Assembly: GCF_042675915.1 (NCBI RefSeq)
Contig: NZ_JBHTKL010000001.1
Coordinates: 868,001 to 932,000, forward strand
Direction: 5' to 3'
From: Thalassobacillus_A hwangdonensis
GTDB taxonomy: Bacteria; Bacillota; Bacilli; Bacillales; Halobacillaceae
Length of the DNA stretch: 64,000 nt
Shown piece by piece: positions 8,320-17,673 of the stretch. The notes beneath the pieces were generated by a model. The model did no database searches. It had not been told where the DNA came from and saw nothing but the letters and a program-made list of their open reading frames with translations. How positions within the stretch are numbered: position 1 is the first letter of the stretch; the number at the start of each line of letters is the position of its first letter. Position numbers and translations under genes: made by a program.

Positions 8320-9195
8320 CTACAAGAAATGCTTAGGAATGGAGACGGTGAGATGCCTTCCCCTGACATTTTCTTCACTCATCTTCTGATTGATCATAAG
8401 CACTTTTCCGTTCATAATCGTAACATTCGGAATAGCATCATGATAACTGAATTCTTCACAATCATCAATAAGCTCGGCTTCATGGTGCAAATAAAGGTTA
8501 TAATCGGCATACCCACCAGCAATGAAGGCACCTTTATAGGGGTAGATCCCTGTCTGGCGCAAGGTCCGAAATGGCAAAGGGTCGACTCCGATTCGATCTT
8601 CGAGCGTGATCATCTCACAAGATGATGCAAGAGCTTTCCAAGCTGACCACAGCTTCTGGTAATCAACATTCTTCTCATTAATCAATGGAGAAATAGGTAT
8701 CCGTGAATGGGATTGGGCCTGCACGAACCATTCCCAGCCGATTCCTTCCATGTCACTTACCCGTTCAATACCGACAAGGATGATTGGACATTTCTGGCGG
8801 CCGAAATAGCGAATTGCTGCAGCATCTAGTAATCGTGGAGGAAATAGTGGTGCTACCATGTAATCAAGTGGAAAATCTTCCAGTGTGGTAAGGAATGTAT
8901 GGTATTTATGCTTATATTCCATTGATGATGAAATTGGTAGAGGAATGATGAGCAATGTGCAGCCCTTTTTCAAATATGCTTGTGCGATGGATTGCCTGTC
9001 CGGAGAATGATAGACACTGCACGATGTATCGACAAACACATTCCCCGGGGTAACTTGTAGTGCAGACAAATCCATCTCGACAACCGGCTCTTTACCGGAA
9101 TAGCTGCGGACGAACCTTTCACCTTCCACTCTGATTTCACTTTCCGACCATTGCTTGTCCTCCCATAACTTCTGAAAAAAATAATAAGCTCCCAT
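8320..9195 (-). CDS. Unrecognised protein, possibly a degenerate amidohydrolase-superfamily member
   Basis: This 291-residue protein is not one I can name. The last 60 residues (KGAFIAGGYADYNLYLH followed by VTIMNGKVLMI) read like the closing beta-sandwich of amidohydrolase-superfamily enzymes, where a G-ADLVL-type strand precedes a V-NGK strand. The N-terminal part also has a G-FVDTSC element around residue 52. The metal-binding HxH pair and other catalytic residues of the superfamily are not evident, so it may have lost catalysis. It lies between aroA and ypiA with a good ribosome site (GAGGTGAG), inserted in the otherwise conserved aroA-ypiA junction. Confidence 0.5.
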   Translation of the reverse strand: MGAYYFFQKLWEDKQWSESEIRVEGERFVRSYSGKEPVVEMDLSALQVTPGNVFVDTSCSVYHSPDRQSIAQAYLKKGCTLLIIPLPISSSMEYKHKYHTFLTTLEDFPLDYMVAPLFPPRLLDAAAIRYFGRQKCPIILVGIERVSDMEGIGWEWFVQAQSHSRIPISPLINEKNVDYQKLWSAWKALASSCEMITLEDRIGVDPLPFRTLRQTGIYPYKGAFIAGGYADYNLYLHHEAELIDDCEEFSYHDAIPNVTIMNGKVLMINQKMSEENVRGRHLTVSIPKHFL

Positions 9196-9258
9196 ACAGT
9201 TCTCACCTCAAAGGCTTTTCTATAAGCCTATGTGCAAGAGCTGTCTACTATGAAGCAT

Positions 9259-10557
9259 TCATGAAGATCGTACCAAATTCTCTAAATCCGCAAAGAAGTC
9301 CGGGTAGGAAATGTCGATGCAGCTCCCATTATGCAAAAAGGAGGTTCCTTCAGCGATCATAGAAGCGATGCTGATCATCATTCCTATCCGATGATCCATC
9401 ATACTGTCCAGGCTGGCACCTTTCAAGGAAGCGCCCCCTTGAATAGTCATCCCATCTTCCTTACCTATGATGTATGCACCCATTTTCTGAAGTACATTCA
9501 CTGTCGTCTCGACTCGATCCGTTTCCTTCACACGTAATTCTGCCGCGTCCTTGATAATCGTTTCCCCGCCTGCTTGTGTGGCTACAAGTGCAAGTATAGG
9601 GATTTCATCAATCAACCGTGGAATGATATCACCATCGATAGTAGTTCCATGGAGTTTTCTATGAACTACTTCGACCTCTCCTATCGGTTCTCCTCCCACT
9701 GTCCGGGTTATCTCTGTATTAATTTCAGCACCCATCAATCGGAGTGCATCAATGAATCCTGTCCTTGTATGGTTCAATCCTACATCCTTGATGATTACAT
9801 GACTACCCGGAATGATCGCTGCGGCAGCGATGAAGAAAGCTGCCGAAGAAATATCACCCGGAACTTTCATATCCGCAGGGGATAATGTTTGCCCACCAGT
9901 GACTGAAATTTCATTACCTCTTACAAAAATGTCCACACCGAAGCGAGGAAGCATCTGTTCCGTATGATCGCGGGTCTTTGCTTTTTCAACGATGGTCGTC
10001 GTGCCTTCTCCCAGTACGCCCGCTAAAAGGATAGCTGATTTGACTTGCGCGCTTTTGACTGGCATCTGATAGGTGATTCCTCTTAGCCTTGAGCCTATGA
10101 AAGAAAGAGGTAATAGACGCGCGCCATCTCTCCCTTCAATATGTGCACCCATTTCCCTTAACGGCATAACCACTCTGTCCATCGGACGGCGTGAGAGAGA
10201 CTCATCGCCGAAACTCGTAGTGAAAAATGGCAATGAAGCAAGTACGCCTGCCACTAAACGTGCAGTTGTACCCGAGTTTCCGAAATTGATTGGAGCGGAC
10301 GGCTCAGAAAATCCGTCCACCCCAGGGCTGTCGATGATCAATTCTTTTCCGTTCTGTTCAATCGACACACCCATCATACGGAATGCTTCTACCGTACGCA
10401 GGCAATCTTCTCCCGTCAGGAAGCCTTCCACCTTTGATCTTCCTCTTGCAAGCGAAGCAAAGATGACCGCACGATGGGAGATGGATTTATCCCCCGGAAC
10501 GTACACTTCTCCTTTCAAGGGCTGTTCGATCGGTTGCAATTGCTTGGTTTCAGTCAA
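9259..10557 (-). CDS. aroA: 5-enolpyruvylshikimate-3-phosphate synthase
   Basis: A 432-residue EPSP synthase, called aroE in B. subtilis. It joins shikimate-3-phosphate and phosphoenolpyruvate, step six of the shikimate pathway. Visible motifs are GDKSISHRA (about 23-31), NFGNSGTTARL (about 91-101) and DGDIIPRLIDEIPILA (about 308-323). The start codon is TTG with a GGAG site ten bases upstream and only 7 bp behind tyrA, so it belongs to the same transcript. No adjacent aroK or aroD is in the window. Confidence 0.96.
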   Translation of the reverse strand: MTETKQLQPIEQPLKGEVYVPGDKSISHRAVIFASLARGRSKVEGFLTGEDCLRTVEAFRMMGVSIEQNGKELIIDSPGVDGFSEPSAPINFGNSGTTARLVAGVLASLPFFTTSFGDESLSRRPMDRVVMPLREMGAHIEGRDGARLLPLSFIGSRLRGITYQMPVKSAQVKSAILLAGVLGEGTTTIVEKAKTRDHTEQMLPRFGVDIFVRGNEISVTGGQTLSPADMKVPGDISSAAFFIAAAAIIPGSHVIIKDVGLNHTRTGFIDALRLMGAEINTEITRTVGGEPIGEVEVVHRKLHGTTIDGDIIPRLIDEIPILALVATQAGGETIIKDAAELRVKETDRVETTVNVLQKMGAYIIGKEDGMTIQGGASLKGASLDSMMDHRIGMMISIASMIAEGTSFLHNGSCIDISYPDFFADLENLVRSS

Positions 10558-10564
10558 AACGGCT

Positions 10565-11665
10565 TCACTCCTCTATGTGTACCTCATATCCATTGTCCGA
10601 TAGAATCCTGCAGGCCTTCCGCTGCTCTGCCTTAGTTTGAAAGCTGATTCGGAGTACACCTGTGATTCCTTCACGCATTTCGAGTATTTCGATATTCTTA
10701 ATACTGATCTGTTGATCTGAAAAGTATGCGACGACTTGATGTAATGATCCCGGTTGATCTTCGATGTCTACATAGATATCGTAAAATGCCGGGATTGCTC
10801 CCCGTTTCTTTACAGGCAGTCCGTCCCTGAAAGCTTTCGCTTCGACAAGATAATCGTACACTGCCTCCTGTTCGTTCGATTGCAGCATCTCTTTCACCTG
10901 CTGCATTTCCCGGATCCAATCGTCGAGCATCTGCTGAAGCAAACGATCGTTCTGAAAGAAAATATCCTTCCATAATGCCGGATTGCTGGATGCGATACGG
11001 GTGATGTCACGAAAACCGCCAGCAGCGAGATCCTCCAGGTGCGGGTGCTTTGAGTGCCACTTTCTCGCCTGTTGCACAAGCGAGGATGCAATCAAGTGAG
11101 GGAAATGAGAAATGACAGCTGTCATTTCATCGTGTGCTTTACGATCGAATAATAGAAAACGCGCATTCGTAGGAAAAAGCAATTGCTGCAGTTGTTCAAT
11201 CTCTCCCTCCGACACATGTTCCAGTGGTGTAAGGACATAGATGGCATTCTCGAATAGATGTGCCTTCGCAGCCTGGAATCCATGTTTGTGGGAACCTGCC
11301 ATCGGATGTCCTCCGATGAATCTGACCATCGGATTGCGCACGCTTTCTGCAGCTTCGATGACATTGCCCTTAACAGAAGAGACATCAGATACGATCAGGG
11401 TTTTATTTAAACTTAAACCATCGAGCCATTGGATATACTCGATGGTTTTTGAAATTGGTGTTGCCAGCAGCAGGATATCTGATTTCTTTATAGCCTTTTC
11501 AAGGTCTATCGCTTCTTCATCGATTGCCCCGGCTTTCAATGCCTGCTCGACTGATTCGTTATTCTTGTCGTATCCGAGCACATGAACATCAGGATGCTTC
11601 CTGATGCTCAAAGCTAATGATCCGCCTATCAAGCCTAGGCCGATGATTGTTACTCTTTGTCTCAA
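10565..11665 (-). CDS. tyrA: Prephenate dehydrogenase with C-terminal ACT domain
   Basis: A 366-residue NAD-dependent prephenate dehydrogenase for tyrosine synthesis. The Rossmann loop GLGLIGGSL is at residues 9-17, the catalytic region contains HPMAGS (about 120), and an ACT regulatory domain occupies about 292-366 (YVDIEDQPGSLHQV). ACT domains usually bind an amino acid, here presumably tyrosine. The start is TTG, overlapping the hisC stop as TTGA, with AGGAG seven bases upstream; this indicates translational coupling. Length equals the B. subtilis protein (371). Confidence 0.95.
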   Translation of the reverse strand: MRQRVTIIGLGLIGGSLALSIRKHPDVHVLGYDKNNESVEQALKAGAIDEEAIDLEKAIKKSDILLLATPISKTIEYIQWLDGLSLNKTLIVSDVSSVKGNVIEAAESVRNPMVRFIGGHPMAGSHKHGFQAAKAHLFENAIYVLTPLEHVSEGEIEQLQQLLFPTNARFLLFDRKAHDEMTAVISHFPHLIASSLVQQARKWHSKHPHLEDLAAGGFRDITRIASSNPALWKDIFFQNDRLLQQMLDDWIREMQQVKEMLQSNEQEAVYDYLVEAKAFRDGLPVKKRGAIPAFYDIYVDIEDQPGSLHQVVAYFSDQQISIKNIEILEMREGITGVLRISFQTKAEQRKACRILSDNGYEVHIEE

Positions 11666-12768
11666 CGAACCGCTCCTGCATGGTACAGTTCCATGAAATT
11701 CTTTATCTCGGACTGGATGTGCTCCATATCTTCTTTGCTTCCGATTGTCAGTCGAATGCTCTTTGGAATTCCCAGCGCTTCACCTGATCGGACGATATAC
11801 CCTTTTGAGAGAAGGTGCTGGAAAAGCTGATCTCCGCTCATCGGTAATAAGATGAACAGGAAGTTCGCTTCTGAGTCATAGTAGTTCAATCCTATTTCAT
11901 TACAAAATTCCATCAAAGCATGTTTATTCGAAACGTTGCGTTTGAAGGTATCTTCAATGAATTTCTGATCATCCAATGCCAATATAGCAGCAGCCTGAGC
12001 AATCGTAGACGTGTTGAAAGGTTCCCTCGCTGGATCGAGCTGTTCGATGACTGCTGACTGGGCAACACCGTATCCGATTCGCAGTCCTGCCAGCCCATAT
12101 GCTTTAGAGAATGTCCTCAGGACCATCAGATTCGGGTAACGATCCAACAGGTTGATCGCATCTGGATAATCTTCTGCTTCAATATATTCGTAATAAGCTT
12201 CGTCCAAAACGACGAGCACATCTTCCGGACACCTGTCCAGCACATTCAGCAGCTGTGTTTCGTTGATATGCGCGCCAGTCGGGTTATTCGGGCTGCATAA
12301 CCATAGGACCCTCGTCTGTTCATCCACTTGGTCCAGCATCGCTTCAAGGTCATGATACCCCTCTACCAATTGTACTTCCCGGATTTCAGCACCTTCGATC
12401 AAGGCATTATGTTTATACTGCGGAAAGGTAGGAGTGGCCATTACTGTATTCGTTCCTCGTTCCAAAAACGTTCTGCAGATGATTTGGACTACTTCATCGG
12501 AGCCGTTACCGAAAATCAACTGCGTCGGATCGACACTAAGCTTTTCGGCTACTTTATCACGAAGAGCTGCAGAGTACCCATCCGGATATAGTTCAAGCTG
12601 GGAAATGAGATTTGGTAATTCCTTCTTGACCACTGGTGAAAATCCAAATGGATTTTCATTCGAAGCAAGTTTGACGATATTTTTCAAACCGTATTCTTTC
12701 TTTACTTCTTCAATTTGCTTACCAGGTTTATACGGTGACATTTGCTTTAGTATCTCTTTAGCTTTCAT
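11662..12768 (-). CDS. hisC: Histidinol-phosphate aminotransferase (also aromatic transaminase)
   Basis: A 368-residue fold-type I PLP aminotransferase. The SNENPFG motif is at 36-42, the PNNPTG loop at 160-165, and the PLP lysine is K222 in SKAYGLAGLRIG. In Bacillus, HisC works both in histidine synthesis and in the last step of phenylalanine and tyrosine synthesis, which explains its place between aro genes and tyrA. The gene follows aroB by about 20 bp. In B. subtilis six trp genes and aroH lie in exactly this gap; none are here. Confidence 0.95.
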   Translation of the reverse strand: MKAKEILKQMSPYKPGKQIEEVKKEYGLKNIVKLASNENPFGFSPVVKKELPNLISQLELYPDGYSAALRDKVAEKLSVDPTQLIFGNGSDEVVQIICRTFLERGTNTVMATPTFPQYKHNALIEGAEIREVQLVEGYHDLEAMLDQVDEQTRVLWLCSPNNPTGAHINETQLLNVLDRCPEDVLVVLDEAYYEYIEAEDYPDAINLLDRYPNLMVLRTFSKAYGLAGLRIGYGVAQSAVIEQLDPAREPFNTSTIAQAAAILALDDQKFIEDTFKRNVSNKHALMEFCNEIGLNYYDSEANFLFILLPMSGDQLFQHLLSKGYIVRSGEALGIPKSIRLTIGSKEDMEHIQSEIKNFMELYHAGAVR

Positions 12769-12791
12769 TCGTCTTCCTCCTAATGATCACA

Positions 12792-13889
12792 TTAACTTTC
12801 AAACGTCAGATATTCACTGCGGAAGTCCTGCAAATGCTTGAGCAGCGCTTTTTCATCAATTGCTTGAACGGAAGGACTACCGATTTCTTTCAGTAAAACC
12901 ATGTGGATCATTCCATCCAATGCTTTTTTATCTTTTTTCATTCTTGAAATAAGGGCTTGATTCTCTAGTTCATTCCAGTCATCAATGGGATACCCCTGAT
13001 GTTTCATCCACGTTTTCAATTCCTGAATCGGCAGGCTGCACCCATATATTCGTTCACTCACCCACATCGCAAAAAGCATCCCGACTGCAACGGCTTCTCC
13101 GTGGGTGATCTTGCCATATCCAAGCTCCGTTTCAATTGCATGACCTAAAGTATGGCCGAAATTCAAGTATTTACGGACCCCATACTCCTTTTCATCGATT
13201 TCCACGATCGACGCCTTAATCGCCATCCCTTTATATAAGTGTTGTGGAAAGCCCTGGTTTTCAATCAATTCACCTGGCTTGATCGACAGGATCTTCATGA
13301 AAAGTTCCTGATCATCCAAACATGCTTCCTTGATAATTTCAGCATAGCCTGAGCGAACTTCTTGATGAGGAAGCGTAGCCATCATATCAATATCATAGAG
13401 GACAAGCACCGGATGATGAAAACTGCCGATCATATTTTTCCCTTCAGGGTGGTTGATGGCGACCTTTCCTCCGACACTGCTGTCATGTGCCAGCAACGTT
13501 GTAGGCATCTGGACATAATCAATGCCTCTCATATAGGTCGCTGCAACGAATCCAGCGAGATCTCCGACAACTCCTCCACCTAAAGCGATGATCAGCGATT
13601 TCCGATCAAGGTTCTCCGCAATGCATGCATCCAGCAACTTCGAGTACCATTCCATGCTTTTAGATGCTTCACCTGCAGGTAGGATGAAAGATGCTACAGA
13701 TTGTTGTGAGCTGAAAGACTTCTTCACTTCATCTAAATAAAGCGGTGCAACATTCTTATCCGTTACGATCAGAACATTTTGGTAGTGCGCGACCTTGCTG
13801 CCTATTTCATGCCTCAACCCATTTCCGATCTGGATGGGATATTGGCTGAAGTTTGTTTTTACAATCAATTCTTTTCTATTCAAAAGCAT
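12792..13889 (-). CDS. aroB: 3-dehydroquinate synthase
   Basis: A 365-residue NAD- and metal-dependent cyclase that turns DAHP into 3-dehydroquinate. The NAD-binding GGGVVGDLAGFVAATY motif lies near residues 104-119 and the metal-binding NFGHTLGHAIE near 244-254. It overlaps the end of aroF by 10 bp, so translation is coupled. Start at ATG giving MLLNRKEL; length agrees with the family (about 360). Confidence 0.96.
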   Translation of the reverse strand: MLLNRKELIVKTNFSQYPIQIGNGLRHEIGSKVAHYQNVLIVTDKNVAPLYLDEVKKSFSSQQSVASFILPAGEASKSMEWYSKLLDACIAENLDRKSLIIALGGGVVGDLAGFVAATYMRGIDYVQMPTTLLAHDSSVGGKVAINHPEGKNMIGSFHHPVLVLYDIDMMATLPHQEVRSGYAEIIKEACLDDQELFMKILSIKPGELIENQGFPQHLYKGMAIKASIVEIDEKEYGVRKYLNFGHTLGHAIETELGYGKITHGEAVAVGMLFAMWVSERIYGCSLPIQELKTWMKHQGYPIDDWNELENQALISRMKKDKKALDGMIHMVLLKEIGSPSVQAIDEKALLKHLQDFRSEYLTFES

Positions 13890-15046
13890 CTCACTTCTTC
13901 TCTGTAAGCATCAACTGCAGCTTTCATTCTTGGGAAGTGATCTGCAGGGAATTGTTCGGTCAAGGCTTTTGCCAATTCAAAAGCGACGATATGTTCCATT
14001 ACCACTGATGCAGCAGGTACTGCGCATGAATCCGAACGCTCGATACTCGCGGCGAATGTTTCTTTCGTTTCGATATCGACGCTTTCAAGTGGTTTATAAA
14101 GCGTAGGGATCGGCTTCATGACACCTTTGACAACAATCGGCATTCCGGTTGTCATTCCACCTTCAAATCCACCTAGACGATTTGTTCTGCGGTAGAAGCC
14201 TCGATCTTCGGACCAATCAATTTCATCGTGGACTTCACTGCCTCTTTTTCTGGCTGCATCGAATCCGATTCCGAATTCTACCCCTTTGAATGCATTGATG
14301 CTTACGACAGAACCCGCAATTCGGCTGTCCAATTTACGGTCGTAATGTACATAAGAGCCTACACCGGGAGGCATGCCTTCAACATAGACTTCAGCAACGC
14401 CCCCGATCGAGTCTCCTTCCTTCTTTGCTTGATCGATCGCATCCATCATATCTTTCTCAACGCGTTGGTCCAGCGTACGAACTGGGGACGCCTCGGATGT
14501 TTTCACACGCTCGGAGAAAGGCATATCTATAAGCTCTTCAGCTTTTATTCCTCCAATCTCCTTCACATAACCGATCACTGAAATACCCAGTTCCTTCAAT
14601 AGGATTTTTGCAACTGCTCCAGCTGCAACCCGGGCAGCGGTTTCTCTTGCAGACGAACGCTCGAGGACGTTCCTCATATCTCTGTGACCATATTTCATTG
14701 CACCATTCAAATCTGCATGACCTGGTCTTGGGCGGGATATGGTGCGTTTCACTTCCGCGCCTTCTTCCAATGGAGCTTCCCCCATGATATTTCTCCAATG
14801 CTTGAAGTCATCATTGTTTATGATAAGAGAAATCGGAGAGCCTAACGTGTATCCATGCCGGATACCCGCCGTGATTTCAACAAGATCCTTTTCGATCTGC
14901 ATCCGTCGCCCTCTGCCGTATCCTCCTTGCCTGCGGATCAATGATTCGTTGATTTGGTCATTCGATACAGGTAAATGGGATGGAACCCCTTCTATGATGG
15001 TCGTCAATTGTTTTCCGTGTGATTCTCCCGCAGTCATGTAACGCAT
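13880..15046 (-). CDS. aroF: Chorismate synthase
   Basis: A 388-residue FMN-dependent chorismate synthase (aroC in E. coli, aroF in B. subtilis). The start chosen is the ATG giving MRYMTAGESHG, because it has GGAGGT six bases upstream and the family always begins with this TAGESHG motif; an in-frame extension of 35 residues upstream has no family resemblance. RPGHAD near residue 103 and the basic RRQGGYGRG near 40 are also typical. It converts EPSP to chorismate, the branch point of aromatic synthesis, and is coupled to aroB. Confidence 0.96.
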   Translation of the reverse strand: MRYMTAGESHGKQLTTIIEGVPSHLPVSNDQINESLIRRQGGYGRGRRMQIEKDLVEITAGIRHGYTLGSPISLIINNDDFKHWRNIMGEAPLEEGAEVKRTISRPRPGHADLNGAMKYGHRDMRNVLERSSARETAARVAAGAVAKILLKELGISVIGYVKEIGGIKAEELIDMPFSERVKTSEASPVRTLDQRVEKDMMDAIDQAKKEGDSIGGVAEVYVEGMPPGVGSYVHYDRKLDSRIAGSVVSINAFKGVEFGIGFDAARKRGSEVHDEIDWSEDRGFYRRTNRLGGFEGGMTTGMPIVVKGVMKPIPTLYKPLESVDIETKETFAASIERSDSCAVPAASVVMEHIVAFELAKALTEQFPADHFPRMKAAVDAYREEVRCF

Positions 15047-15172
15047 GCATGTACCTCCATCTGAAGAAATTTTATGTATTACTATATCATATCTTCTGAA
15101 AATTGTGAGACGTATGACAAATTGTATGCTGTGTAAACGAATACAAATCAAAAACGAATCTTTCGACCTATG

Positions 15173-15946
15173 TCAGCGGCGCTGGTAGAAAAACGTGTCT
15201 AAGACCTCCAGCCCATAATGTTTCGGTGAAAAAATCTGTTCCGTACTGCCTACAAAAAACACACCGCCAGGCTTAAGAGCATTGCTGAAATTCCTGTAGA
15301 TCGTTTCTTTCGCTTCCTCTGTGAAATAAATCAGCACATTCCTGCAGACAATCAAATCGAATCCTGAGCCATAATCATCTGCGAGCAGGTTATGCTCCTT
15401 GAACCGGATACAACCCTTAAGTTTTTCGTCAATTTTATAGAAAGCCCCGTCTTTCGTAAAATACTTCTCTTTCATTTTCATCGGGATTTCCTTGAGGGAT
15501 TTCTCCATGTAAACGCCTTTTTTTGCATACTTCAAGGCATTAATATCAAGGTCAGTTGCTACTATATCGATTTGGTTCAGTGGAAGATGCTCACTTAAAA
15601 GCATTGCAAGCGAATAGGGCTCTTCACCTGTCGAACATGCTGCACTCCACACCTTCAACCTCTTCGTCTGCTTCAGAAGTTCGGGGATAACTTTCTTATC
15701 GAGTATTTCCCACCGTTTGTAATTGCGATAGAACTCCGACACGTTGATTGTCATTCGGTCAAGGAACTCATCAAGCAGTGCGCTATCCTTTTTCAGCTGG
15801 CTGAAATAAGCATTGAAATCACCGAAACCCCGCTTCTCCCTCAGGGTGGTGAGCCTGCGTTTCATCTGTGCCTCTTTGTATTGGCCTAGATCGATTCCTG
15901 TGTGATGTTTCACATTGAGTATGAATTCATTGTAATCATTCTTCAT
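15173..15946 (-). CDS. cheR: Chemotaxis protein methyltransferase CheR
   Basis: A 257-residue S-adenosylmethionine-dependent methyltransferase that methylates glutamates of chemoreceptors. The N-terminal helical domain (about 1-75) is followed by the SAM fold with WSAACSTGEEPYS (about 99-111) and CRNVLIYF (about 203-210). The C-terminal segment GGVFFVGSTEQI fits the family. The position between ndk and aroF is the same as in B. subtilis. With MotI it shows that the organism is flagellated and chemotactic. Confidence 0.95.
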   Translation of the reverse strand: MKNDYNEFILNVKHHTGIDLGQYKEAQMKRRLTTLREKRGFGDFNAYFSQLKKDSALLDEFLDRMTINVSEFYRNYKRWEILDKKVIPELLKQTKRLKVWSAACSTGEEPYSLAMLLSEHLPLNQIDIVATDLDINALKYAKKGVYMEKSLKEIPMKMKEKYFTKDGAFYKIDEKLKGCIRFKEHNLLADDYGSGFDLIVCRNVLIYFTEEAKETIYRNFSNALKPGGVFFVGSTEQIFSPKHYGLEVLDTFFYQRR

Positions 15947-16091
15947 TCTATTCTATCTCCTTCGAGCACTTCTCCCATTAGCTTATAAGATGCTTCATGC
16001 CTAGTAAAGTAAAAGATGGAGGGATTCAGCCAGATAACACTCAACTGCCCTTTTGTAACAAACTCCCTTACCTTTTACAGCAGTAAAGCAA

Positions 16092-16124
16092 AAGAGCAGC
16101 GTCACTGAATTGTGACACTGCTCT
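16092..16124 (-). terminator. Intrinsic terminator after ndk
   Basis: The inverted repeat AGAGCAGcGTCAC/GTGACaCTGCTCT is separated by a 6-nt loop just behind the ndk stop; the minus-strand 3' flank contains TTTTGC and is only moderately T-rich. Confidence 0.75.
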
Positions 16125-16136
16125 CCTTTCCATCAA

Positions 16137-16583
16137 TTAGTAAACCCAATTGTGATCGTTTTTGTCGTAGCTGACAAGTTGTGCTTCTTCAAAGAATAGA
16201 TCGATTTCACGCGCTGCACTTTCTGGCGAATCGGAACCATGGATGACGTTCTTTCCTACTGTAAGGCCATAGTCACCACGGATCGTTCCAGGTAATGCTT
16301 CCTGAGGGTTTGTTTTACCCATCATGTGACGTGCGGTAGCGATTACATTTTCGCCTTCCCAAACCATCGCAAATACTGGACCGGAAGTGATGAACTCGAC
16401 TAGTTCACCGAAGAAAGGCTTATCGCTGTGCTCTCCGTAATGCTTTTCAGCAAGTTCTGTAGGGATCTGCATCAGCTTGGATCCTGCAAGTTTGAAACCT
16501 TTATCTTCGAAACGTGATACGATTTCACCGATAAGATTACGTTGTACACCGTCTGGTTTGATCATCAAAAAAGTTTTTTCCAT
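16137..16583 (-). CDS. ndk: Nucleoside diphosphate kinase
   Basis: A 148-residue NDK that moves the gamma phosphate between nucleoside triphosphates and diphosphates through a phosphohistidine. The active-site His is H115 in NVIHGSDS, and the N-terminal KTFLMIKPDGVQR signature is intact. The ribosome site is GAGGTG eight bases ahead of the ATG. A sequence resembling a cre site with one mismatch (TTTAAGCGCTTTCA, 16613-16626 read on the minus strand) lies about 30 bp upstream; whether it acts is unknown. Confidence 0.97.
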   Translation of the reverse strand: MEKTFLMIKPDGVQRNLIGEIVSRFEDKGFKLAGSKLMQIPTELAEKHYGEHSDKPFFGELVEFITSGPVFAMVWEGENVIATARHMMGKTNPQEALPGTIRGDYGLTVGKNVIHGSDSPESAAREIDLFFEEAQLVSYDKNDHNWVY

Positions 16584-16674
16584 TTTTACACCTCATCATT
16601 ATGTAATTATTGAAAGCGCTTAAAAATAGTACCGTTAAAGATTCTATCAAATTATCGGAAAAGTAGCAATCCTA

Positions 16675-17649
16675 TCATGATTTTCTTTTTCCAATATATT
16701 TAGCAATTCCACGTAAAGTTTGCTTGGTTCTGCCTGAAGGTAGGGTTTCCAGCGCATCATAGGCTTTTTGCAAATAGCGTTCACTTAATGCAAACGAACG
16801 GTCAATCGCATCACTGTGTTTGATTTGTTCGATAACGCTTGAAAGCTCGTCTTTCGTCACCGCTTCAGGATCATTCTTGAACAACTCTCTCAACTGGTCA
16901 GCAATACGGTCATCCTCCATCGCATACAGAACAGGCGCGGTAATGTTACCTTGAAGCAGATCACCACCGGCCGGTTTGCCCAATTCCTGTTCAGACGCCG
17001 TAAAATCCAATACATCATCGATGATCTGATAGGACATCCCTACATAATATCCATACTTGAAAAGAGCTCTTTCCTGTTCATATGGCACATTCGCAGCTAT
17101 TGCACCGAGCCGGCAGCTTACAGCGATAAGCAGAGCGGTTTTCCGTTTGATTCGTCTTAAATATGTACGAAGGTTTTGATCGAGATGATATTTATCTTTA
17201 ATCTGTTCAATTTCCCCGACACAGACCTCAACGATCGTTTTGGCAAGAATCTGATGCGCTCTCGGGTTATCCAGTTCAGACAAGCATTCCAATGAACGGG
17301 CGAAAATATAATCCCCCGTGTACATCGCAATCCGATTATCCCATTTTGACTTGATGGTCGGCTGGCCGCGTCGCAACTCAGCATCATCAATCACATCATC
17401 ATGGACAAGGGATGCCATGTGGATCAATTCCAATGAAACCGCCACTGCTTTCATCCGTTCTAGCTGGTAATCACCGAATTTTCCCGCAAGCAGGACGAAC
17501 ACAGGTCGGATCCGTTTTCCACCAGCTTGTAATAACTGTGTGGATGCTTCCCTTAATACAGGGTGTTCTGCTTGTATCGTCTCATTGATCGATTCTTCGA
17601 TCTGAGAAAGGTCTTGTTTTAAGAATGAATAGATCATCGCTAGTTTCAT
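16675..17649 (-). CDS. hepT: Heptaprenyl diphosphate synthase component II
   Basis: The catalytic large subunit of the two-component heptaprenyl diphosphate synthase that makes the side chain of menaquinone-7. Two Asp-rich motifs are seen: DDVIDD (about 84-89) and IIDDVLDF (about 204-211), with GGKRIRPV near 44. The start chosen is ATG giving MKLAMIYSF, because AAGGG lies eight bases upstream; a GTG three codons earlier has no room for a ribosome site. It acts with HepS, encoded two genes upstream, and the order hepS-menG-hepT is conserved. Confidence 0.95.
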   Translation of the reverse strand: MKLAMIYSFLKQDLSQIEESINETIQAEHPVLREASTQLLQAGGKRIRPVFVLLAGKFGDYQLERMKAVAVSLELIHMASLVHDDVIDDAELRRGQPTIKSKWDNRIAMYTGDYIFARSLECLSELDNPRAHQILAKTIVEVCVGEIEQIKDKYHLDQNLRTYLRRIKRKTALLIAVSCRLGAIAANVPYEQERALFKYGYYVGMSYQIIDDVLDFTASEQELGKPAGGDLLQGNITAPVLYAMEDDRIADQLRELFKNDPEAVTKDELSSVIEQIKHSDAIDRSFALSERYLQKAYDALETLPSGRTKQTLRGIAKYIGKRKS

Positions 17650-17673
17650 CGAGGTCACCCTTACACCATCTGA

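Noticed and set aside
10073..10603. Plus-strand 176-codon ORF
   Set aside because: Antisense to aroA; low-complexity Ser/Pro/Arg composition.
16613..16626. cre-like TTTAAGCGCTTTCA upstream of ndk
   Set aside because: One of the fixed positions (the G of TG) is wrong, and ndk is not a usual CcpA target; kept only as a remark under ndk.
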